Assembly: GCA_029298735.1 (NCBI GenBank)
Contig: JANSLP010000244.1
Span: 1 to 51,348, forward strand
Direction: 5' to 3'
Length of the DNA: 51,348 nucleotides
Origin: Ophiostoma sp. CBS 140.51
Taxonomy: Eukaryota > Ascomycota > Sordariomycetes > Ophiostomatales > Ophiostomataceae
A program made the position numbers and the translations under genes. Shown piece after piece: positions 1 through 8,943 of this stretch. The notes under the pieces are model-generated. The model did no database searches. It was not told where the DNA came from and was given only the letters and a program-made list of their open reading frames with translations. Within the stretch, counting starts at the first letter, position 1, and every line of letters starts with the position of its first letter.

Positions 1-94
1 TCACGTCCACCGCGGCCGTATCCATCATCGCGGTCTCGATCGTACCGGTCACGGTCGCCGCCCCGGTCACCCCCCCGGTACCACTTCAGGCGAA
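1..94 (+). other. Low-complexity edge, possible RS-rich coding end
   Basis: The first 75 bases are a CG-rich simple sequence that reads on the plus strand (frame 1) as an Arg-Ser/Arg-Pro string with RSRSYRSRSPPRSPPR, typical of an RS domain. On the minus strand the same bases read as Arg-Asp/Arg-Gly-Gly repeats (RDRYDRDRDD, YGRGGR). Plus frame 1 stays open to a TAA at 214-216, which would overlap the 3' end of the neighbouring regulator. A plus-strand gene entering from the left with an SR-type C-terminus is the simplest reading, because the minus reading has no start between here and the upstream gene. It could also be plain low-complexity non-coding DNA. The gene body lies outside the window. 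Confidence 0.3.
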
Positions 95-2572
95 TCAAGT
101 GCCACCTGTGTTGGCGCTGGAGTCAAACGTGGTCGTCGGTGTGTATAGCTGAAATGCCGAGGATGGCAGCAACGGCGCAGAGAACCAGCTGTCGGACATG
201 TAATCCGCGATGCTAAAGCAGTTGTCCGCAGCATTGCCCAGGAAGCTGCCGTCATCCATGTCGTAGGACGACGGCGCGCCCATCGCCGTCTGCGACAAGC
301 CGTCGTTGTGAAGGACAGGGTCTGTACGGAATTGGTCTTCTAGGTCGGACGTAGACACGCGCATATCCACAACCGCGCGCAGGATCCTGGATGCTTTGCG
401 GGCACTGCTGCTTCTGTTGTTGTTACCATTGTTATTATTGTCGTTGTGATCGTTGTTTTCGTCGTCGTTGTTACTGTTGTCAGTGGGGGATGCCCGGCTG
501 TCCGAAAGCTCTGTGGCGGACGTTGTGAGCAGCCGCCAGTACTTGCTACTAATCTGCCAGTAGCAGCCCAATTTCCGCAAGGTGGCCAAGAGAACACGGA
601 ATTGGCTACGACTCGTAGGCGTCGCGTCGTAATGGAAGTCCAACGCCAGCAGGTAGCGTGCAGCGGTCCACATGGACCAGGCAAATGGCCAGCCCACGCG
701 ATCGCTTATCCGGTCGGTGAGCTCGCCGGCGAGATTAATGAGACAGGCGACGCTCGTGGCACAGCTGTCCCAGCTCTTTGCGCGGAGCGTGTCGTCCACC
801 CGCGGTCCTAGAGGGTGGTGGCCGGCATACGCAACGAGCCCGTGCAGGTAGATTGTGAGAGCATGGTAGTATGCGTGCAGCATGGCAACCGGGGCGAGTA
901 CGCGGTCGACCATGGGGTGCCAGTGCCGGGCGCCGTTCATTCGCAGCCATGGCGGGATGTTGCGGCCCCAGTCGCCGAGCGCAGTCGAACCTGCCACAAA
1001 GTTGTCCATCCAGGCCCGCGCGGTGGCTCCGGCTCCGACCCCGGCTCCGGCTTCGGTCTCGGCTGCGGTGCTGCGTTGCTCGGGAAACAGGGCGGTGTAC
1101 TCGATAAACACAGCGTGCAGCCGTCTAGATATATCCAGCAGCTCGAGTTGGTAGGTGAAGACGAGCATCGGCGACGCCGTCCCAGACTGCCAACTTGGCC
1201 GGATGCCGCAACCACTCAGTACGGCACTCGGCGCGTCCTCCCACGCCGACGTCCGGGTCAAGAGAAATGGCCGCACGTCGTGCTCCGTGAGCTGCGAGCG
1301 GTGCGCCGTAGTGATGGACACGTACGAGTCGATGGTGTAGATGGCCCAAAACACCCGCGAACGGAAGACCTGGTCGGCTATGCTCAGCGACTCGTCGGCG
1401 GGGCCCGCGGTGGAGCTGCGCAGGATGCGGTCGCCTGCCGTATTGAGCTGAACGGCAAGCTTGATGGCGACGGCGAGTGCGCCCCAGACCTGGGGTCCGT
1501 TGGTCATGCCCGACAGATCCAGAACCAAGACGGTCAACGCTTCGAGGGCCGCGTAGGACGGCTCCTCGAGGACCTCGAGGAAGATGCGTCGCTTGGTGTA
1601 CTTCCAAACCGAGTCGCTGTATTCCTGATCGAGGCGCGAGTCGTAGGAGAAGGGCAGCGACACGCCGAACAAGGCGTAGTACAGGAGCGGAGGGTCGTTC
1701 ACGGCGGCTATGTCGGCCAGAACACGCTGTGCATCCAAATAGGGAAGCCACGGGTGGATGTGACGAAAGAATAGGGAGGCCAGAGAGAGGACGAGGTCGA
1801 GCGGTGGCTGCCGCTCCTGGACCCGGTGTGTCCGCTCGATCGTGGCATCCGGCAAGGTCTCGCTGGGGAGCCGTAGCTGGCCTCGCAAACCGCGGTTCAT
1901 GGACTCAGTCGCCAGCTGTGGTCCATCGTTTGGTGCATTTGGTGCATGCTGTCGGCCGGCTGCTTCGTCGCCGCCCGCTTGGTTGGCCTGCCGTAGCCAG
2001 CGTACTTCAACTTCGAGGCGGCCTGCCCACGTTTTGGTCAGTTAATCAGTCCCCCAGCTCTTCGGTAGAAATAGAGCGAAGCCGCGAGAGTGTCGTTGCG
2101 CACCAATCTTGTCTTCGAGGACTTGCCTCAGCCCCGAGGGGAACCCGGGTTGGCGGCGGCTGCTGTATTCACATGGCGCACCGGCATCGTTGCATCTTTG
2201 ACACGAAGGGAGCTGGCGGTCGCATCGGGACTTCCTCTTCTTGCACCTCTCGCAGCTAGATAACCCGGGTCAGCAGTTAGAAAACAGCTCGGTGGGTGCG
2301 GAATGTCAGCCACTTGATGGAAGAAGCCAGGGGGTTCGTGGTCGTACGAAATGGCCCCAATGCGGGCTGGAGATCGTTCGCCTGTCTCGACAGTGTCTTT
2401 GCGCAGCAAATGATATCAGCCAAAGGCGCATCTCCTCGCGGAAGTTCGGACGGCCAGGGAACTTACCCATGCTTAGGGTCGGGTTGACATCCTCCATCAC
2501 ACGGGGCGCGTGAGGTTGGAAATCGAAACCAAAAGCAAAAGAAGACTGGAATTCAAAGTTAGTCGGGGCCAT
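95..2572 (-). CDS. Zn2Cys6 fungal transcription factor
   Basis: This is a fungal nuclear regulator. The zinc cluster lies in an exon at 2104-2255 with exact CX2CX6CX6CX2CX6C spacing (cysteines about residues 48-75, starting CERCKKRKSRC). It is followed by a linker/coiled coil (LEDKIGRLEVEV) and a long middle homology region (fungal_trans-like) in the exon 95-2022. The intron at 2023-2103 is firm: GT donor, AACTGAC branch and CAG acceptor, and it restores the frame. The 5' end is less sure. A start at 2572 with GTAAGT after 2467, a 34-nt exon 2348-2381 and a CTAG acceptor before 2255 gives one continuous frame of about 739 residues, but joining 2467 directly to 2255 breaks the frame. A late Asn/Asp-rich tract is low complexity. 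It is divergent from the sugar transporter, so it may control that gene (inference). The ligand and targets are unknown. Confidence 0.85.
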
Positions 2573-2973
2573 CGGAGTAATATATACCTAGAAAATGGAG
2601 GAGACTAGCATTCGGCTTCTGTTGGCCCGACCCCTCAAATGGACCAATCTAGATGTCGCCAATTGGCTGTTTTTTTTGTCTTTTATTCGTTTTCTCTATT
2701 TTTTCTATTTTTCTATTTTTTTTTCTTTCTTTTTGTCTCCTCTTGTTCGTTTGCAACTTCTCCGCTTCTTGTCCCTTGTGTGTTTGTGGAGAGGCTGCGG
2801 AGGAAACCTGGGGTCTAGAGCAGAGCGAGCGAGGGCGTGCATTAAAGCAACGATGTCGCCGGCTTGTCGATCGTGCTCATGTCCATTCCATCTCCCAGGC
2901 ATTCTATTCTTTCTTACATCGCATCATCAATCCATTCTATATTCTACGCAACAACCAGACGCTCCAACGCAAG
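2573..2973. promoter_or_regulatory. Divergent promoter of regulator and transporter
   Basis: About 400 bp lie between the two start codons. A TATATA element sits at 2580-2585, hard against the regulator start. A T/C-dominated pyrimidine tract runs from about 2668 to 2745, as is common just before fungal transcription start sites, here on the transporter side. No operator repeat was found by eye. Confidence 0.55.
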
Positions 2974-4620
2974 ATGGGCATCTTCAACAACGCCGCCCTT
3001 GCTCGCCCTGAGGCTCACCAGCAGGTTCCCGGGACCACCATGCCCAAGAGTCCCATCAACACCAAAAAATGGTGGAAATACCGGAATTTGCGCGCACTGA
3101 ACCTTTGGCTGCTCATTCCGCTCCTGTCCATCTACGCGCAAGGGTTCGTTGTGATTCTGGCATGTTCTCGGCGTGGGCAAGAGACAGCCACCTGCTAACA
3201 ACGGCATGTCTTTTTCGTTTTCTTTAGTTTCGATGGTTCCATGATGAATGGTCTCCAGTCCGTCACCAACTGGCAGACGTACTTCGGAACGCCCAAAGGT
3301 GCCACGCTCGGCATCTTCAACGCCGCGAACCCCATTGGCGGTGTGATTGGCACCTTCCTGATCGCGCCCGTGTCGGACCGATGGGGCCGCCGGGTCGGCC
3401 TCTGCTTTGGCGCGGTTCTCTGTTGCCTCGGCGCTGCTTTGCAGGGAGGTGCCACCGACATCGCCATGTTTGTCGTCTCCCGTGGTGTTATTGGCTGTGG
3501 ATCCATCATCGTTGCCGGCTGTGGTGCTCCGTATATTACTGAAATCGCACATCCGGAGCAGCGCAGTACCGCGACGGCCCTCTTTCTGACATTCTACTCC
3601 GTCGGTTCTGTCACGGCGGGCTGGTGCACGTTTGGCACGTTTCGCATCGACGGATCAGCCTCCTGGAGGATTCCGTCCGCGCTGCAGGGTCTCCCGTCGC
3701 TGATCCAAATCATCTTTGTGTGGTTCGTGCCGGAATCCCCTCGCTGGTTGGTCAGCGTCGGCCGCAACGAGGAGGCCTTGGCGATGCTGGTCAAGTACCA
3801 CGGTGAGGGCGACCCGCAAGACCCCGTTGTCTTGTTCGAATACAATGAGATCATCAACGCGCTCGAAGAGGAAAAAGAGATCGCGCGGAACACCTTCATC
3901 GGGAGCGCCAAGGAGTTTGTCTCTGGCGCGGGCAACCGGAAGCGGGTGGCTGTCATGGTTTGGGCCGCGATCTGCTCCCAGATGTCCGGCAACGCCTTTG
4001 TGTCCTACTACCTCTCGCCGATCCTGTCGTCCGTTGGCCTGACCAGCGACCTCCAGCAGACCCTCATCAACGCCACGTCGCAGATGGTGTCTTGGTTTTC
4101 GGCCCTGTACTTTGCCACGCTCCCGGCAAAGGTCGGTCGTCGCACGTTGTTCCTGTGGTCCATTGCGGCGATGTGGATTGTCGTCATTTCCATCACAGCC
4201 GGATCGGCCATGTTCGCGCAGAACAGCAACAACAAGGCCGCCGGCTACGCGGTTGTCGTCTTCCTGTACATCTTTTCGCCCGCATACAACTTGGGCTGGA
4301 ACGGCAACCTGGGTCTCTACATTCCCGAGATCCTGCCGTTCCATCTTCGGACCAAGGGCCTATCCTTCTTTTACTTTGTGCAGCTGTGCTTTCAAATCTT
4401 GTCGACCTTCGCCGTGCCCATCGGTCTTGAAAACATCCATTGGCGCTTCTACACCATCTTTGTTGTCTGGATCATGGTCGAATTCGTCGGCGTCTACCTC
4501 TTGTTTCCCGAAACAAAAGGTCCCTCGCTGGAGGACATTGCCTACATTTTTGACGGCCCTCCGGCTACCAAGGACTATGGGAATGCGAAGGAGAAAGCCG
4601 TCGAAGAGATGAAGGAGTAA
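2974..4620 (+). CDS. MFS sugar transporter (lactose/hexose permease type)
   Basis: This is a plasma-membrane proton-coupled sugar porter of the major facilitator superfamily, about 520 residues, the usual length. It has two exons: 2974-3143 and 3228-4620. The 84-nt intron has a GTTCGT donor, a TGCTAACA branch and a TTTAG acceptor, and joining gives the family sequence YAQGFDGSMMNGLQS. Diagnostic motifs are DRWGRR after TM2 (about residue 107), PESPRWL at the end of TM6 (about 235) and PETKG after TM12 (about 484). TM segments alternate regularly over the whole length. The start was chosen as the first ATG in frame (AAGATGGGC), leaving a hydrophilic tail of about 45 residues before TM1. The substrate cannot be read from sequence; the family includes lactose, cellobiose and hexose carriers. 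It is divergent from a Zn2Cys6 factor, which suggests pathway-specific induction. Confidence 0.92.
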
Positions 4621-5533
4621 TTGCTTCTTCGTTTTTATCGATCGGCTTCGTATTTATTTAGGGGTTAATTGGAACTAGGGTGCTGTTTTTCGCGGTTATA
4701 GTTTGTGTTTACTTTTATTCGCCCGTCCGTCGGCACAGGTAGACAACGGGACAGCACAGGGGCGTGGCCAGCACGATAGTGGCAAGTACGAAAATTAAAA
4801 ATTATCTTTTTTTTATAGCTCATACGTCACCTTGCAGTTCAGCCGACTAGGTTTCTCGCAGGGACCCCGGCTCGGCAACAATGTCCACATTGGTTGCCAT
4901 GTCTCGAACAGTGAACAAAACCTACGACGGGATCATCAAATCACAGACACCGATGTTTCAATCCCGTAAAAAAATAAAGATAAAAATGAATAAGACTCAT
5001 TTTTAAAATACAATGGTCTTCGAAGTGTTGTCAGGTTGCATTTTCAGGTATTCAAACAGGTATTAGTCCATGCATTAGACCTTTGAAACTCATAAAATGT
5101 CCCACCCACACATGTATCTTCCATATGATTATATGCATCTCTTCTCATGTCTTCCTCATTGTCGAGTGTACATAAAACAGTACACGGCCGCGATCGCTGA
5201 CCACGTTGGGCGCGCTGCTACAGCTGCATTTGTTGAGGTTTTTACTTCTTCGTACTTTATTATAACTCCTACTTAAATCAATCTTATTTCATCGAGTCCT
5301 TACACAGCTACGTCCATAGGCGCCTGCTACAGATAGAGAAAGGGAGAGAGAGAGAAAAGAAAAAGAATCGAACGGCGTACCCGTTACCGTCTTTCTTGTA
5401 CAGTAATTAATAGTAAACACCAAGCTGGAAATCTTTGTTCTACTGCGCTCTAGAAACTAAATAAAAAATCGTCGGTCAACTCGGGCTGCTTCCAGTAGAT
5501 GCGCTGCCAGTCGGTGTTGGCACCAGGCGCGCT
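4621..5533. other. Gene-free AT-rich stretch
   Basis: This is the 3' flank of the transporter followed by AT-rich sequence with A-runs and a short GA-rich microsatellite near 5340-5366. No frame longer than a few dozen codons and no recognisable RNA gene were seen. Confidence 0.6.
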
Positions 5534-5962
5534 CTAGGGATCTGCTACAGGCGTGTGTTGATGATGATGACCTTCAAAAGGCAGCATCGGCCGTACCGCT
5601 GTGACAAAGCTTGACAGCAAGTGCTGCGCCATGTCGGGGTCGCTGGGGTCGTGCGGGGAGACGTGATGGTCGGACGTATGGTGCTGCCCGTCGTACGAGT
5701 GTGACAGCTGGCCGTCGACCGCATCCATCGCCATGTGCATGTCCACCTGAGGGTCGACAGGCGAGTACTGGCCGAAATCCTTCCCCACCGTTCCTTCTTC
5801 TATGTCGGCTGCTACGGGTGCCCGGTACGATGGGACAGGTGTTGAATGCCGTGTGCTGTCGACCGTCGTGGTTGTGATGAGCCGTAGCAAGAAGGAGAGA
5901 GACGAGGGTGAGGATTGATGGCGGACGCCGAGGAAGTGGGTGTGTACGGTCCGGTAGATCGG
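5534..5962 (-). other. Unrecognised open frame, likely relic or 3' exon
   Basis: The frame is open for 142 codons between stops and ends in TAG at 5534, but it has no ATG near its beginning. The C-terminal half is rich in His, Asp and Met (HMAMDAVDGQ, HHTSDHHVSPHD) and ends GHHHQHTPVADP. It matches nothing I recognise. The lack of a start and its position next to a helicase relic suggest a fragment of a decayed gene or the last exon of one whose other exons I cannot see. It may also be chance. Confidence 0.2.
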
Positions 5963-6269
5963 TTAGACGCCGAGAAGTTTAGATTCAACTATGATCATTG
6001 CATTTTCAACTTCACGTGTGTAGCAGGTCCTTCGCGGAATCGGGTAGCCATTAATTAACATAATGCAAGATACAGTAAACTCATCCGCCCAATCTCATTG
6101 CTTTTGCTTCCTTTTCTGCGCATTTGACATTGGCAGTCCGCGCTGACGGCGGATTGTGCCTCCTGCTGATTTGCCATTCAGAATTCTCTAAACATACATT
6201 TCTACTCAAACTTCCTCCCCATCGTCGTTTTCCTCATCTTCGGAGCTCCCGTTGCACTCCTCTGGGTGA

Positions 6270-7128
6270 ATGCCATTGGCTTCGTCATCCTCTTCTCCAT
6301 CGCTCAACTTCTACAAACTACAAATCAAGCCTTGGGGCCCGTTTCTAGTTCTAGACGAGGCCCACACCATCAAGAATACCAGAACTCTGGGACACGCCGC
6401 CGTTTTGCTTCTTCGAGAAAGCTTCGAGGGGTGTGTAATGCTGACCGGTACGCCGTTAGACAACACGTGGCGAGACGGATATAGCCTCTTATACCTCCTA
6501 AAGGGCCATCCCATAACCACGAACGCAAGCTACATGAATACTTTCTCTGAGAAACTGGAGAGCCGTAAGAAGCGGCAGCGGTCACCGGAGGGTATATACA
6601 AGATTCAAATCATGCAGATGTTCGACGCGTGTATGTTGCGGCAGCCCGGGAAGACCATCCAGCTCGCACCCATCCAATTCGACACAGTCGAATTTCACTT
6701 GCGAGACGAAGAACTCGCTCAGTCTAAAGTCTTCTTCGAAAAGTTCAAAGAAATACTACGCAAACGCAAACGCGGCCGTAAGGCAGTCAAACAAGGCAAA
6801 ACGGTCAAACAAGACAAAATTGCCCTAGCGACGTTGATCAGGGCCCAGCAGATCGCGTGCCACCGAGAGCTATTGGCAGTAGTTCGGCTAGAAGAGAAGT
6901 TGATGACCCAAGAACCAGATCAAGGGCACCCCCGACCAACGCCTTGAGCTGGACCAAGACGCCCGCGATGAGTTACAAGCATGGCTTGTCCATCTCAAGA
7001 CGGAAAATCGGTGGCACTCGGCTCGAGTAGACAGCATCATGGCTACCATCAACAAACACCAAAACAAGCGGCCGCACGACGCAATCATCCTCATGGACGA
7101 AAGCGTCCTATTTTTTTGTATCCTTGAA
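6270..7128 (+). pseudogene. SNF2-family helicase relic
   Basis: The frame from 6270 carries SNF2 ATPase motifs: GPFLVLDEAHTIKN (motif II, DEAH, about 6337-6378) and CVMLTGTPLDNTW (motif III). It continues through family-like sequence to a premature TGA at 6945-6947. A different frame (+1) then resumes the same protein from about 6927 with GTPDQRLELDQDA and reaches NKRPHDAIILMDESVLF near 7118, matching the start of the C-terminal helicase lobe. So at least one frameshift separates the two parts. Motif I (Walker A) upstream and motifs V/VI downstream were not found, so both ends are missing. It resembles the SNF2 ATPases that are multicopy in many filamentous fungi. Not functional as it stands; an intron explanation is unlikely because the gap is too short. 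Confidence 0.72.
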
Positions 7129-8943
7129 CCCGCCGAAAAACCTCATTTCCTCCCCTGCCAATCTCGGGCCGTCTTTGGGGGCCAGGCAGGCGCTGCACAG
7201 TCTGGCACAGGCGCTAAGCACGCCTCTGCACCGTCTGCCCTATATAGTAAGTATGTGTACGGCTAGTCATAAGTATATAACTTTAAGTATATGGCCTCAC
7301 CTATTAACAAGGGACCCAAAACGTGGAAACGCTTTTCAGAGGAAGAGGCCGTAAATAAGTAATAGCAAGTGTTGTAAAGTCCTTGTAAGGTGGCAAGGGT
7401 CTATGTGGTTCTTACTGCCCATGCTAATAGACGTCTGTAAATACGGCACCTTCCCGCGCTGGAGGCTCGCTGGAGGCTCGCTGGAGTTTCTCCTCCTGAT
7501 TAAGACTGCCTGTGTGCTATTTTCATATTATTATTCTGAAGCTGCGCTCTGATGTTACGGTTTTGCCCCCCACGAGAACCGAAAAGAGACCCGGGGCGGT
7601 CAGAACTATGATGGGCCACGGCCACGGGCATTCCTTTTCTGTGTACTAGCAGACCTTCTGTCTGGCTTGCTGTTCGCTAGCAAGTTTTCTGCCCCTGCAC
7701 ACCGCCCTGCCCCTGAACCCTGTCTTTATTCTGACCTTTGCCTGCATCCTGTATTGTAGCTCCACGAGCTACATCCTCGTCTTCAACCGGATCCTCGCCT
7801 GCACCTCCTGCAAGACTAGCTTAGTTAATACTCCTGTTTAACCTTGCTCATCCCCATCTACCTGGCCCTCCGCCCGCCAGCTGTGACATGATGCTTTACT
7901 AATCTTCCAATACCATTACCCGTTGCCCGTAGCCCTTTGATCTTTGTCACGACCGAGATAGCGCTTTAGGTGGGAGCCAGAACAACTCTTAGGAGGAACG
8001 AGCCACGGGAATGAATTGACGTAAATATGGCTAGAAAGTATGTTCAAAATATCAAGGTGATTCACATGTCGTGCTAATCAGTATTACGAAGTAAAAGACG
8101 GAGCATATCGCAATTGTCTAATTTCAAGTTACCTCCATCGCACTTGCCGTGTTTCACAGCTAAGGCGACTATGACAGCGGGGAATGACGCTAAAGTAGCG
8201 CCCGCTCCCGTGGTCCACCAGTGCGGAAACAACCCTAAAGAAACACAACTCCGTAACACAGACAGAACATCCCCGCCGTGACATAGCATTTCTGGTGTCC
8301 ATTCTCATCCATCGAAACTGGCAAAAGTAGCTCACTCGAACTATCGCAAGAATATTATGTCAACTTCAGTTGTAGCTATATTTTGGCCAAACGGAATATC
8401 ACCCGTCAAAATACGACTGTGTGCCTCCTGCATCTGCCCCTGTTACGCGTCTCAGATGTCACGCTCTTTCCCTTTCGGACGATTGTACGTACTTTTGCAA
8501 CCAAAACTGCACAAGTTGGGAGCAGCTGAAAAAGTTCCTTATCTAATCACAAAATGAGGAGGTGCATGGACCAGGAGAAAAAAAGGGGTTGCTCTAGAAA
8601 TCTAGGCTAGCAACATGGCAAGGAACTGGAGCGGGAAGAATATAACACACAAAAGGGAGAGGAAAAAAGGCATACTGCATATGTCGTTGCTTGCTCTTTG
8701 TTTACACAAATATTCTTACTTCTTTTTTGAACCCACTGTAGTGCATCATCACTGGCTCACGTCGCTTTTGGTCAAAAGATTTGTTATTTCATGCTGGTGT
8801 ACTCCGTACAGCTTGTCAATTTTCTCAATTTTCTCTGTTATTTTTTTTTTAATTCTTGCGGAGCCTGCTCCAACACCTGCCGCTCCCCGATCCGGTCCTG
8901 CTTGTCTTTACAGAGGAGAAAAGGAGACACAAAGCGGCCGTCC
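7129..8943. other. Long gene-free stretch
   Basis: There are 1.8 kb with only short, unrecognised frames. It holds an 11-bp tandem repeat (7458-7486). A short reading near 7770-7830 has a CX2C pair (ILACTSCKTSLVN) that faintly recalls fungal zinc-finger fragments. The last 150 bp before 8944 (T-rich tract near 8838-8850) is probably leader of the next gene. The region may contain further decayed repeats that I cannot identify without comparison. Confidence 0.5.
7458..7486. repeat. 11-bp tandem repeat
   Basis: The unit GCTGGAGGCTC occurs 2.6 times in direct tandem. It is a short minisatellite with no evident coding role. Confidence 0.7.

Noticed and set aside
7770..7829. CX2C stretch (ILACTSCKTSLVN) like a fungal zinc-finger fragment
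   Set aside because: Too short and followed quickly by stops; the resemblance is weak and cannot be separated from chance by eye.
8074..8289. 71-codon minus frame with hydrophobic middle and few Cys
   Set aside because: It could mimic a small secreted protein, but there is no signal-peptide start, competing frames exist and nothing else supports it.
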